From Prochlorococcus sp. AG-363-N20 (lineage in GTDB: Bacteria; Cyanobacteriota; Cyanobacteriia; PCC-6307; Cyanobiaceae), in contig QCFX01000016.1 of assembly GCA_003280105.1 (NCBI GenBank), positions 1 to 37,714 of the forward strand: DNA of 37,714 nucleotides, given 5' to 3'. Positions 7,663-14,948 of the stretch are shown here, piece by piece. Below the pieces are notes generated by a model, which had not been told where the DNA came from, did not search any database, and was given only the letters and a program-made list of their open reading frames with translations. Position 1 is the stretch's first letter; each line of letters starts with the position of its first letter. The position numbers and the translations under genes were made by a program.

Positions 7663-7699
7663 TTTGTTGGCCGACAAGAGCCAACAAAGCGCCAACAAA
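7663..7699. repeat. Candidate left integrase arm sites (GCCAACAAA x3)
   Basis: GCCAACAAA occurs at 7680-7688 and 7691-7699 in direct order with an 11-bp period, and as its inverse TTTGTTGGC at 7663-7671. The same 11-bp spaced pair occurs inside the right end. Shared spaced repeats flanking the core are typical of arm-type binding sites of tyrosine integrases. Confidence 0.65.
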
Positions 7700-7731
7700 T
7701 GCTGAAATCCATTGATAGAGCAGAAGTGCCT

Positions 7732-7754
7732 GGAGCACTAGGTCTTGCCCGATT
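7732..7754 (+). repeat. Decayed second tRNA-Pro 3' fragment
   Basis: GGAGCACTAGGTC (7732-7744) is identical to tRNA-Pro from the anticodon loop on, and it is followed by TTGCCCGATT, close to the tRNA end CGCCCCGATT with the T-arm missing. It reads as a remnant att core inside the element. Confidence 0.5.
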
Positions 7755-7762
7755 TGAGTGGC

Positions 7763-8125
7763 ATGTCTAGAGCAACAAAAGCGGAATTAGAACGACGCAT
7801 TGGAGAAGCTGCTTCCATGCTTGCTCAAGGAAATGGAGCAACAGTGGTAACGGCCCATGTGGCCGAAACGTATGCACTCAGCAGACGTCAAGCTAGGAGA
7901 ATCACTGCTAGTGCTTATGAACTGTTAATTCAAGACCTAGAAGAGACGGACGTATCTAGGCCAATGATGGTTGCTCAGCTCATTGCAAACCTTCAGTCTG
8001 GTATCCAAAAAGGCTTACTACATAACCAAGCAAGTGCCGTTGCCGCTTGTTCCAAGCAATTGATTCAACTATGTGGATTGGCAGCTGATAGTAAATACAA
8101 CAACAGAGCCAGAAGACAGTGTTGA
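7763..8125 (+). CDS. Probable phage terminase small subunit (TerS-like)
   Basis: From the ATG at 7763 the product has 120 residues (a TTG at 7745 would add six). The N-terminal MSRATKAELERRIGEAASML helix, a helix-turn-helix (HVAETYALSRRQARRITASAYELL, about 30-57) and a C-terminal helix ending SAVAACSKQLIQLCGL match the layout of phage TerS proteins: DNA-binding HTH, then an oligomerising helix ending in LxxLxGL. TerS picks the DNA to be packaged. In phage satellites a private TerS redirects a helper's packaging motor, and the position here beside attL and without TerL or capsid genes fits that. Assigned by sequence pattern only; a generic HTH protein is the alternative. Confidence 0.6.
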   Translation: MSRATKAELERRIGEAASMLAQGNGATVVTAHVAETYALSRRQARRITASAYELLIQDLEETDVSRPMMVAQLIANLQSGIQKGLLHNQASAVAACSKQLIQLCGLAADSKYNNRARRQC

Positions 8126-8127
8126 CG

Positions 8128-8152
8128 TTATTGCGTATCGATGACGCAATAA
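8128..8152. repeat. 9-bp perfect inverted repeat behind terS
   Basis: TTATTGCGT (8128-8136) pairs with ACGCAATAA (8144-8152) around 7 nt, starting 3 bp past the terS-like stop. No T-run follows. It could be an operator, a replication or packaging site, or a weak terminator. Confidence 0.4.
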
Positions 8153-8281
8153 GATTGGGTCAAATCACATTCTTTTCTATGAACCAAATGCCTTCGTCGC
8201 TAATACCCAAATAGAATCAGGATGTCGAAAGCGTTGGGCTAGTTAGCTCACCATCGGCACTAACAAATTTTTTTGAATCCA

Positions 8282-8461
8282 ATGAACATCACCGAAACGT
8301 CTCGTAAGGACGAGGTGATTACTTCTGCTTGCGAGTTGGTCGATCAGCAAGAGGCAGTAATCAAAGACCTCAAAGGCAAAAGGAATTTTCTTCTATTTTT
8401 GCTTGCATTATTTGCCATTATTCAGGCGATCCCGCCAGCCTTCCCGCCATTGACCCAATAA
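8282..8461 (+). CDS. Small membrane-anchored protein of the element
   Basis: From the ATG at 8282 the product has 59 residues (a TTG at 8273 adds three). It has an N-terminal helical charged half (NITETSRKDEVITSACELVDQQEAVIKDLKGKR) and one C-terminal span (NFLLFLLALFAIIQAIPPAF). Coiled-coil plus tail-anchor proteins of this size are frequent in cyanophages and satellites, sometimes near lysis genes, but no holin signature is visible. It follows terS on the same strand by about 155 bp and is convergent with the primase. Function unknown. Confidence 0.55.
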   Translation: MNITETSRKDEVITSACELVDQQEAVIKDLKGKRNFLLFLLALFAIIQAIPPAFPPLTQ

Positions 8462-8528
8462 ACCCTATTGATTTTCTTGGCATATCAGTCCTTCTAGGGA
8501 TTTTTTAACCTGCTTGGTATGCAGAGAC

Positions 8529-10976
8529 TTAGAAGCGTTCCAACCTTTTTAAGGTGATCTCTATTTCCGTTTTCGCTATATCTTTCCCCATCTCTTTGAT
8601 CCATCTTTGGATTTCTGGCACTGTATTTTTCCCATTCTCTAAGGCAGCTTCAACCATATCTTTTAAATAGCAAATCCCTCCTTCCTGCATGTTGTGCATA
8701 GTGTGCAGGGTCTTTTCTGAAACTTCTTTTATATCTCCTTTTAAATCTTTCTCTTTAGAAGAAAAGTTAGAGAGATGACCCTGCATACCCTGCATAGGTA
8801 AATGAGATGCACTTCCCCGCCTTGGTTCTGGTGGTGAAGGGTTGGAATGCAGGGTCGGGCTGGGTGCAGGGTCTAACCTTGCATCTGCAACTGTGACTCC
8901 TAGGAAAGAGCCCAGGTCAAGCTCTTTCGCTGGACTGATTGCGTAGAAGATCCCTGCACTTTTTTTCTGAGCCTGCACTATTGGAAGCTTTTTAATTTGG
9001 AGCCCAAAGTTTTTCTGACTGATAGCTTTTATGCCTTGATCCTTAGTCCACTGGACATATTCGTCATATAGCTCTTGGGCTTTTCTTTCTCCACCTTCCT
9101 CACATTTTTCAAGAATGAATCGAAGGTGTGGATTCTGATCGATGGCGTTTTCTATAGAAGCTTCTCTAACTGCTTTAACTTCTCCTCTTTTCTTGAGAGT
9201 GTTGAACATATCGGCTTCGGACATGCTCCAGCACCATTGAAAGATTCCCTCAATTTCATCTCGTAATTTTTGTTTTAAGGACGGATCTGGTGAAGCTGCT
9301 GATCTTTCAATTCTGAATGTAACCATCCTTCTCCCAAGACCTTCTTGCCCGCCTCCACTTATGGAAGGTTGGTCATTAAATGCCCTCCAAATAACAACTC
9401 CTAGCCTTGCTGCTGAATCATTAACGTATAGGCGCTTTACATGTACAAGCTCATTACTAACTATTGAATTGAATACTCCTGGATCTGGATAGTGTCCGCT
9501 TGCATCGGGGTCTATAGCGATCTTCTTTCCTACTAATGCCTGTAATTGAGTTGCCGAGGTAAAGGTAGACGTTCTTGCTATCCCAACAGCTTCGGATCCG
9601 ACTACAGCTTGTAGGACTTCCAGCAAAGTTCCTTTTCCGCTCCCTTTAGGCCCGTATAGATCAAAGAAGACTTCTAAGAGAAAAGGTTCATCAGTTTTCT
9701 TTGTACTAACTGACCAGCGAAATGCGCTCCTAAGTAATTGAATAACTTCCTCATCTTCTTTAAAAGTTTCTCCTAGGAACTTCAACCAGAGTGGACATTT
9801 AGCTTTTGGGTCATAGTTAAATTTGAAGCTATGAGTCAGATAATCCTCTCTTTTATGGAGCGGCTCAAATCCCTGGGCCTTTAGGTCATATGTCCCATTT
9901 TCAAAGCTCATCAAGTGGGACTGATTCCATGTTTGGTGCTTTAGGCGAGCTAGTAGTTCATCCTTCACTCCTCCTAAAAGAGTGCGGCTTCTTTTATCCC
10001 AAAGCATCAGATCCATCCATTCATGAAGAGGTGAATCCAGAGCATTTTGTGGCTTCTCTTCTAAAAACTCCCAATGAGTTTTGCGCCATTTGCATAACCC
10101 GATAAGAGGGTTAAAGGCATACTCTTTTTTAAAAATTGGAGTCGCTGTAACTGCCTTGTGATGTGTTTCTGAAGGCTCAGTTTTCCAGTTCTTAAAGGGT
10201 TGAGCTACATCAACTAATTTCTGAAAAGCGTTGCTCCCGTGGCGACAAATAAAGTCATCTCCTCCATTCTTTGAGCCATCTATTTCGCAAGGCAAAAGGA
10301 CTATTCGCACAATTGCATCTTTCTCTTCCAATGCATTGCAGAGGCCATCCAGAGCACTTCGAACGGTGGTTTTAGTAGTTACGTCACTATCAAAAACTAT
10401 AAAAACTTCTCTCTTCTTCCAATGAAGTTTCTCTAGTTCAGGCAGTAATCCTGCGGATGCGGAGCGACTATCAGTCCAGCAGCTAACACCGCTAAGGCCA
10501 ATAGAAGGAAATCCATGATGAGTTAATGCATCCGCTTTCTTCTCGCCTTCAACAATAAAAATCCTCTTAGTAGGTTTAAGAGAATCCTTTAGAAGTAGCG
10601 GAGAAAAGTATGGTCTACATCCTCCATTTTTTGGAGAGAGATATTTTGCACCTTCTATCTGTCCAGGGTCAGGCTTGAGTCGATAGAAGTTCTTTCCATC
10701 GTTCTGCAAATAAGGTTTTCCTTCTGGATCTTTAAAAAGAACAATCCATCCTGAATATCCATAACCAGTGAGATTCTTAGCCTCACTTTTTGAGACGCTG
10801 CGATAGTCCAAGAGATAATGAACCGACTTTGGAATCCCAGAGTCAACTAGTTCTTGCACTAGTTTCTGCACTATTGGGAGGTTGTCTTCCTGCCTCAGTC
10901 CTGTTGGCCCAGGCGTTCCATGCCTATCGAGTCGCTCCTTATCCAGGAACGATCTACCGTTTTTATTGACTTTCAT
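8529..10976 (-). CDS. Toprim primase / SF3 helicase replication protein
   Basis: This is the element's replication protein, primase and D5/P4-type helicase in one chain. Counted from an upstream TTG at 11066 (845 residues), it shows a Toprim domain with VEGEKKADA (172-180) and VFIVFDSDV (221-229), a D5-like N-terminal region, and an SF3 ATPase with Walker A GPKGSGKGT (472-480) and the acidic AIDPDA (517-522). I prefer the ATG at 10976 (815 residues), because the TTG has its GGAGG directly abutting. Such proteins start replication of phage satellites and plasmids. The C-terminal 150 residues are low-complexity and possibly a linker plus a small winged domain. It lies downstream of the HTH gene, in the same operon. 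Confidence 0.88.
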   Translation of the reverse strand: MKVNKNGRSFLDKERLDRHGTPGPTGLRQEDNLPIVQKLVQELVDSGIPKSVHYLLDYRSVSKSEAKNLTGYGYSGWIVLFKDPEGKPYLQNDGKNFYRLKPDPGQIEGAKYLSPKNGGCRPYFSPLLLKDSLKPTKRIFIVEGEKKADALTHHGFPSIGLSGVSCWTDSRSASAGLLPELEKLHWKKREVFIVFDSDVTTKTTVRSALDGLCNALEEKDAIVRIVLLPCEIDGSKNGGDDFICRHGSNAFQKLVDVAQPFKNWKTEPSETHHKAVTATPIFKKEYAFNPLIGLCKWRKTHWEFLEEKPQNALDSPLHEWMDLMLWDKRSRTLLGGVKDELLARLKHQTWNQSHLMSFENGTYDLKAQGFEPLHKREDYLTHSFKFNYDPKAKCPLWLKFLGETFKEDEEVIQLLRSAFRWSVSTKKTDEPFLLEVFFDLYGPKGSGKGTLLEVLQAVVGSEAVGIARTSTFTSATQLQALVGKKIAIDPDASGHYPDPGVFNSIVSNELVHVKRLYVNDSAARLGVVIWRAFNDQPSISGGGQEGLGRRMVTFRIERSAASPDPSLKQKLRDEIEGIFQWCWSMSEADMFNTLKKRGEVKAVREASIENAIDQNPHLRFILEKCEEGGERKAQELYDEYVQWTKDQGIKAISQKNFGLQIKKLPIVQAQKKSAGIFYAISPAKELDLGSFLGVTVADARLDPAPSPTLHSNPSPPEPRRGSASHLPMQGMQGHLSNFSSKEKDLKGDIKEVSEKTLHTMHNMQEGGICYLKDMVEAALENGKNTVPEIQRWIKEMGKDIAKTEIEITLKRLERF

Positions 10977-10978
10977 TC

Positions 10979-11056
10979 TTACTTCTCTTGCCTGAGAATC
11001 TCGTCGCCGCAACGCACTAGCTCTCTTTTCCCGCCTTGAGAGGTGGGCTTTTTCAT
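10979..11056 (-). CDS. Possible 25-residue coupling ORF before the primase
   Basis: The ATG at 11056 overlaps the stop of the HTH gene as ATGA, sits behind a GGAGG, and encodes a basic peptide MKKPTSQGGKRELVRCGDEI... ending in TAA, 2 bases before the primase ATG (TAAGAATG). The arrangement suggests translational coupling from the HTH gene to the primase. The peptide has no known homologue and may matter only for its translation. Confidence 0.35.
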   Translation of the reverse strand: MKKPTSQGGKRELVRCGDEILRQEK

Positions 11057-11319
11057 GCCTGTGCAACCTCCGATTTTCTATGCGTCGAAAGCCGGTCTTG
11101 TTCCATTTCTGAAGCGGCAGCTACTCCGCTAAGAACCTCTAGGCATGCAGGGATGTTGTAAATGACATTGGAATTGATGTTGTCAGGAATAGTTCTCCTC
11201 CAACACCTACCAGCAGAAAGGATTCCCTTTTGTCTTAGACGGAATAGTGATCTCTCGGAGAGGCAAAGAAGCTCCTCCGCTAAGCGGGTTTTAACCCACT
11301 CTTTAGTTGTGGTTGACAT
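11053..11319 (-). CDS. Helix-turn-helix protein, excisionase/AlpA-like
   Basis: An 88-residue protein whose first half (VKTRLAEELLCLSERSLFRLRQKGILSAGRCWRRTI) has the layout of excisionase or AlpA/MerR-type winged HTH domains: helix, turn, recognition helix with R/LR, then a wing. Xis and AlpA proteins bend att DNA or activate excision and integrase expression in satellites such as P4. The gene heads the minus-strand operon that ends with the primase, and its stop overlaps a short coupling ORF. It could instead be a primase-operon regulator. Distance to the integrase is about 8 kb, unusual for a xis-int pair. Confidence 0.6.
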   Translation of the reverse strand: MSTTTKEWVKTRLAEELLCLSERSLFRLRQKGILSAGRCWRRTIPDNINSNVIYNIPACLEVLSGVAAASEMEQDRLSTHRKSEVAQA

Positions 11320-11322
11320 CTA

Positions 11323-11532
11323 TTAGTTGATGGATATTCCCTTTGCTCTGGCTACTTCTTGAACCACTTTGGGATAGCTAGAAAAATCCCATTTAACCTT
11401 CGGCTTGTCCTTCTTTAGGACATCTAAATTTTTGCAGAGATCGTCAAATGAGAACTCTGCATTAGCTTTTACAGCAATGGAAATACCATTGACTGTACGT
11501 AGATTTAAATACCGATTTTGGTTCCGAGCCAT
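11323..11532 (-). CDS. Hypothetical element protein, 69 residues
   Basis: This small, basic, soluble protein (MARNQNRYLNLRTVNGISIAVKANAEFSFDDLCKNLD...) ends 4 bp before the HTH gene start, so it shares the operon. The N-terminal half looks like beta strands and the rest helical. No family recognised. Tight spacing and the clear ATG support it. A DNA-binding accessory or anti-repressor role would be guesswork. Confidence 0.6.
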   Translation of the reverse strand: MARNQNRYLNLRTVNGISIAVKANAEFSFDDLCKNLDVLKKDKPKVKWDFSSYPKVVQEVARAKGISIN

Positions 11533-11716
11533 GAGCTACAGGGCGTTGTCAGAACCTCCATCAACCCGCTTCTTGATTACTCAAGGCAGTCCGTCCACTG
11601 AAGTGGGGGCACTTAACCAGACCTTCAATTCTGGGGCACATGCCGAGGATTAAAAAGATCTTAGCTGAATTGTGAACTATTTGACCGGACTAATTCTCTC
11701 TCTGAGACCACTCCAT

Positions 11717-11845
11717 TCAATAATGAGGGGGCTTTGATTCTTCTGGAGGGAAGTAAGCACGGTCTTCTTCGTCTGGATCCCGTTTCCTGAGATCATCCTC
11801 TACTTCGTCGTAGGAGTCGTCATCAAAGTTTCTTTCGGCATTCAT
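11717..11845 (-). CDS. Very acidic mini-protein, 42 residues
   Basis: The minus-strand ATG at 11845 opens MNAERNFDDDSYDEVEDD, followed by LRKRDPDEEDRAYFPPEE, ending HY with TGA at 11717-11719. Such short acidic, DNA-mimic-like proteins occur in phages and satellites. The first 16 bases overlap the antisense integrase stub, so part of it is of secondary origin. The acidic composition is too consistent for random sequence, but expression is unproven. Confidence 0.4.
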   Translation of the reverse strand: MNAERNFDDDSYDEVEDDLRKRDPDEEDRAYFPPEESKPPHY

Positions 11846-12012
11846 ACAGCAAACGAGGGCATCAGGTCTACAAGCTTTCTGATACAGAGATGGCCGCCTT
11901 TATGGGTCACACCGTCCAAGTACATAACGCTGCTTATGCCCAATGGAGCAGTGAATCAATGTTGGAAGCATCGATGGAACGCGGTATTCGATATAGAGAT
12001 CTCACCTCTTAA
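11830..12012 (+). pseudogene. C-terminal stub of a second tyrosine recombinase
   Basis: In frame +, ending at the TAA at 12010-12012, the reading gives FFRHSYSKRGH, then LSDTEMAAFMGHTVQVHNAAYAQWS and a short tail. This is the end of a tyrosine integrase: the box-II Arg in FRHSY, the GH...VH block, and the nucleophile Tyr in NAAYAQW. A stop (TGA) lies in frame shortly upstream and no N-terminal domain exists. It resembles but is not identical to the C-terminus of the intact integrase at 19283 (FRHSYS, MGHSLEAH, AYPW), so it comes from a different element. No product is expected. Confidence 0.75.
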
Positions 12013-12335
12013 CTTGTTAATTGATGAGTACAACTAGAGTCTTCTAAGCTCATATCTACTAACCAATCTTTATCGATGCCAAGGAGTTCAATAGCCTTTA
12101 ATTCAAAACTATCAAGTTCAAAGTAGTTGTAAGGAACCTTTACCCGTAAGGTTAATTGCCCCTCTTCTCTTGAAATGGAGTGATTGGAAAATTCAAGTTC
12201 TTCCAAATTTCCATCAACATCATTTGAGATAGTTAGTCTTAAGATCTTCTTTAGATTCCATGGGGATTTATCCATGAAACTTGCTTGATCTTCCCAGTAT
12301 TGTTTATAAGCATGGAACCCTTTCTTGATGTTCAT
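12009..12335 (-). CDS. Hypothetical protein, 108 residues
   Basis: This ORF starts MNIKKGFHAYKQYWEDQASFMDKSPWNLKKILRL and continues with a beta-rich centre (GQLTLRVKVPYNYFELDSFELKAIELLGI). No family or motif recognised. Its 3' end overlaps the stop of the integrase stub on the other strand by 4 bp, so it borders the mobility remnant and may belong to the phosphate/arsenate cargo that follows. Clean ATG and ordinary composition suggest a real gene. Confidence 0.55.
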   Translation of the reverse strand: MNIKKGFHAYKQYWEDQASFMDKSPWNLKKILRLTISNDVDGNLEELEFSNHSISREEGQLTLRVKVPYNYFELDSFELKAIELLGIDKDWLVDMSLEDSSCTHQLTS

Positions 12336-12579
12336 TGCTCACTCCATTTAAAGTTGATTAAGGGTTATAGTTAGTATTATAAGTCAACGGCTGGTTAACG
12401 AATCCCACCTATTTACAAGTTGGGTACCTGTACCCTTATTGCATCAACCACCCAAGGAATTAACAATAGAACAAGTGTTTTGAACAGCGATAGAAATGGT
12501 ATTTCCCGTTAGCATTCAATCATCAACATAAAAGAGATATTTCTGCACTGTTCTTTCAGAATCTAATTGTCTATATTTA

Positions 12580-12759
12580 TCAATCAATTGAATCTCGAAA
12601 TTGCTCAAGACGTACATCACTTAATCCTTGTATTAAAGCCCAAGCTGTTTCACCAGAGATAGTCTTTTCATCACAATATTGCAAGACTACTTTATCTATT
12701 CCTTGTATAAGAGCTTGGACATCTTGCTCTTCTAGGTATTTGAATTTTTCATTATTCAT
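12580..12759 (-). CDS. Hypothetical small protein next to the Crp-type regulator
   Basis: From the ATG at 12759 the product has 59 residues (MNNEKFKYLEEQDVQALIQGIDKVVLQYCDEKTISGETAWALIQGLSDVRLEQF...). It is acidic, helical and soluble. A longer reading from 12810 overlaps the upstream regulator and is less likely. It lies 10 bp after the Crp-family gene stop and so is probably co-transcribed with it. Two repeats of ALIQG within it (about 14 and 43) hint at internal duplication. Function unknown. Confidence 0.55.
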   Translation of the reverse strand: MNNEKFKYLEEQDVQALIQGIDKVVLQYCDEKTISGETAWALIQGLSDVRLEQFRDSID

Positions 12760-12769
12760 TACGATAGAA

Positions 12770-13408
12770 TCACCGAATAACTGGTTGATTCGACAGCAAA
12801 ATGCGTCCATTCTTAGATTTCTTTAGCCAGCCATCATCCTTTAAATGATTCATCATTCTTGTCACAGTAACACGAGTAATTCCTAATGCATCTGCTATTT
12901 GGTCATGATTTATCTTAAAGCCAAAGACGATACCACCTTCGACTACATGTCCAAAGTCAAGAGCAAGCATTTCAAGAAATGCTTGCATTTTCTTTTTTGT
13001 ATTCTTTATACCTAAAACAACTAAGAATGATTCCACATAATTATTGCGAGCAACAATTGATTGAAATATTAACTGCGAGATAGATCCCGAGGCATAAGCT
13101 TCATCTATGTTTAAACAAAGGACATCACAATCACAAAGAGCCAAGGCATTGAATCCATCAATTCTAGACAAAGGTTCACCAAAAGATTGTCCAGGCCCTA
13201 CAAACCCAAGCACAGATTCGGCCTCATTTTTGTTCTCTGCAGATAAAAAAGCAGCGCCTCGAACTAAGAGCCATATCTGATTTTTCAGCATAGGAAAAAA
13301 ACTTTTTGCTGAGATGTGCACAAGATTTCTTTTCGCATAAGTAGTTTCCAAAAACTCAAGGGCTCCTTCGTAAGAGTCGATGAGACTTGGTCTTTCAAGC
13401 AAAGTCAA
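12770..13408 (-). CDS. Crp/Fnr-family transcription regulator (PtrA-like)
   Basis: A 212-residue regulator with an N-terminal cyclic-nucleotide-type beta-roll (about 25-115, including VLGFVGPGQSFGEPLS), a dimerisation helix, and a C-terminal winged HTH HDQIADALGITRVTVTRMMNHLKDDGWL (about 168-195). Its recognition helix TRVTVTR resembles NtcA. In marine picocyanobacteria a Crp-like gene, ptrA, is linked to phosphate genes, and this one is divergent from pstS, which supports PtrA-like assignment without proving it. The shared intergenic region holds three perfect ATCAA-N6-TTGAT dyads. Whether this protein or ArsR binds them is open. Confidence 0.8.
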   Translation of the reverse strand: MTLLERPSLIDSYEGALEFLETTYAKRNLVHISAKSFFPMLKNQIWLLVRGAAFLSAENKNEAESVLGFVGPGQSFGEPLSRIDGFNALALCDCDVLCLNIDEAYASGSISQLIFQSIVARNNYVESFLVVLGIKNTKKKMQAFLEMLALDFGHVVEGGIVFGFKINHDQIADALGITRVTVTRMMNHLKDDGWLKKSKNGRILLSNQPVIR

Positions 13409-13481
13409 ATGAATCCTCCAGGCAGATAAAGAAAGCTCACTGATGCCCTAGGGCAAAGGCGAAGCAATGGCAACACCTTAC

Positions 13482-13534
13482 ATCAAATCTTCTTGATACA
13501 TCAACAAGGCTTGATCTTATCAAGATATTTTGAT
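13482..13534. promoter_or_regulatory. Triple operator ATCAA-N6-TTGAT before pstS and the Crp-type gene
   Basis: Three perfect dyads lie at 13482-13497, 13500-13515 and 13519-13534, each ATCAA, exactly 6 nt, TTGAT, with starts 18 and 19 bp apart (about two helical turns). The gap sequences differ, so only the half-sites are conserved. Two copies of the same dyad occur before arsR. Confidence 0.8.
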
Positions 13535-13566
13535 TAGTATCTGAAAGCCATGTTCGTGCGCCTCTC

Positions 13567-14568
13567 ATGACCTTCTCAAGGAAGGTGATTTCCTTCGCTT
13601 CTATTGCCACCCTTGGGGCTGGCATCGTTGCATGTGGAACAACTGATTCAACCTCCAGTGTTCGCCTAAGTGGTGCTGGAGCATCTTTCCCCGCAAAGAT
13701 CTACACCCGATGGTTCTCTGATCTGGCTAAATCTGGAGGGCCAAAGGTTAACTACCAAGCCGTTGGGTCTGGGTCTGGGCGTAAAGCATTCATTGATCAA
13801 ACCGTTGACTTTGGAGCTTCGGATGATCCGATGAAAGCGAAAGACATCGCCAAGGTCACTCGTGGCTTAGTGCAAATTCCTATGGTGGGAGGCACCATCG
13901 CCTTTGGCTACAACAAGCCAGATTGTGATCTTAAGTTGACCCAACTCCAAGCGGTCAGAGTCGCAATGGGTAAAATCAAAGACTGGAGAAAACTCGGTTG
14001 TCCTGCTGGAAAACTCACTTGGGTCCATCGTTCTGATGGTTCAGGAACTACCAAAGCTTTTACCAATTCAATGCAAGCTTTCTCAAATGACTCCAGTGAA
14101 TGGTCTCTAGGTACTGGTAAATCAGTCAAGTGGCCAGCAGGTGTAGGGGGCAAAGGCAACGCAGGGGTCGCAGGTTTAATCAGACAAACACCTGGAGCCA
14201 TCGGTTACGTCAACCAGTCCTACATAAGAGGGGACGTAAGAGCCGCAGCTCTACAAAACCTTTCAGGTGAATTCTTGAAGCCAAGCACCAAAGCAGGAGC
14301 TGCGGCTCTAAACGGAATCAGATTGGATCGAAATCTTGCAGGTAAAAATCCAAATCCAACTGCAAGAGGTGCCTATCCAATCGCTACTCTGACTTGGGTT
14401 CTAGCTTACGAAACAGGCAATGGTTCTAAAACAGAAGCCATTAAAGAATCACTAAAATATCTTTTAAGTAATAAGGCTCAAGCAAAAGCTCCAACTTTAG
14501 GATTCGTTCCTCTTAAAGGAGACATTCTTAAAAAAGCTCGTTCAGCTGTCAATAGGATTGGGAAGTAA
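13567..14568 (+). CDS. pstS: Phosphate-binding periplasmic lipoprotein (PstS family)
   Basis: The substrate-binding subunit of the Pst phosphate importer. The 333 residues start with a lipoprotein signal (MTFSRKVISFASIATLGAGIVACG, acylated Cys at 23). The PstS signatures follow: LSGAGASFPAKIYTRWF (34-50), the phosphate loop residues in GSGSGRKAF and FGASDDPM (about 67-88), and RSDGSGTTKAF near 157. The gene stands alone, without pstCAB, so it must feed a Pst permease encoded elsewhere. It is divergent from a Crp-family gene and has its own terminator. Carried on a mobile element, it adds dose or a variant of phosphate binding; preference for phosphate over arsenate cannot be read directly. 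Confidence 0.93.
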   Translation: MTFSRKVISFASIATLGAGIVACGTTDSTSSVRLSGAGASFPAKIYTRWFSDLAKSGGPKVNYQAVGSGSGRKAFIDQTVDFGASDDPMKAKDIAKVTRGLVQIPMVGGTIAFGYNKPDCDLKLTQLQAVRVAMGKIKDWRKLGCPAGKLTWVHRSDGSGTTKAFTNSMQAFSNDSSEWSLGTGKSVKWPAGVGGKGNAGVAGLIRQTPGAIGYVNQSYIRGDVRAAALQNLSGEFLKPSTKAGAAALNGIRLDRNLAGKNPNPTARGAYPIATLTWVLAYETGNGSKTEAIKESLKYLLSNKAQAKAPTLGFVPLKGDILKKARSAVNRIGK

Positions 14569-14603
14569 TTTAAGCAAAAGCTTTATTAAATTTCCAAACT
14601 AAT

Positions 14604-14634
14604 CAAAGAGGAGTTTGTAACTCCTCTTTTTTTT
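14604..14634 (+). terminator. Terminator of pstS
   Basis: AAAGAGGAGTT, loop TGT, AACTCCTCTTT, then eight T. A textbook rho-independent terminator about 40 bp past the pstS stop. Confidence 0.9.
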
Positions 14635-14641
14635 CAAAAAA

Positions 14642-14776
14642 ATGAAACGAAAATCATTAATTGATTGGATACTGTTTGCAATAGCTCCTACCATTAGGAT
14701 TTTCTTCTACTGGCAACAAAATCATTCACCAGAGACAAGAAGAAAGCTATCAGCAGATGTAATGTTTTTAGATTAA
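14642..14776 (+). CDS. Mini-protein, 44 residues, between two terminators
   Basis: The ATG at 14642 opens MKRKSLIDWILFAIAPTIRIFF, a short amphipathic or membrane-embedded helix, with a basic tail (SPETRRKLSADVMFLD). It lies directly behind the pstS terminator and is followed by its own hairpin terminator at 14790-14817, which favours real expression. No family recognised. Confidence 0.45.
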   Translation: MKRKSLIDWILFAIAPTIRIFFYWQQNHSPETRRKLSADVMFLD

Positions 14777-14789
14777 ATTACCAAATTAA

Positions 14790-14817
14790 AAAGAGAGATT
14801 TACCACTCTCTTTTTTT
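14790..14817 (+). terminator. Terminator of the mini-gene
   Basis: AAAGAGAG pairs with CTCTCTTT, and seven T follow, 13 bp past the TAA of the 44-residue ORF. Confidence 0.8.
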
Positions 14818-14948
14818 ATGCAGAGCAATGATCGTATAGGCAGTGGTTTAGGTGTTTCAATAACCCAACAAATGGCTGTTAACCATAAAGGTCTATTGAA
14901 GCTTGTAATGATATTAATGGTGGTGCTTTAATTCAAATCAAATTACGT

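Noticed and set aside
11560-11577. ATCAA-N8-TTGAT as a sixth operator
   Set aside because: The gap is 8 nt, not 6, and it is not in front of a cargo gene.
12580-12810. 76-codon version of the small gene beside the Crp-type regulator
   Set aside because: The first 17 codons overlap the regulator's coding end, and MNNEKF at 12759 is a better start.
13500-13534. FNR-type boxes (TTGAT-N4-ATCAA)
   Set aside because: The reversed half-sites lie only 2 or 3 nt apart between neighbouring dyads, not 4; the regular unit is ATCAA-N6-TTGAT.
14819-14932. 37-codon ORF behind the second terminator
   Set aside because: It starts inside or at the terminator tail, without a ribosome site or recognisable sequence.
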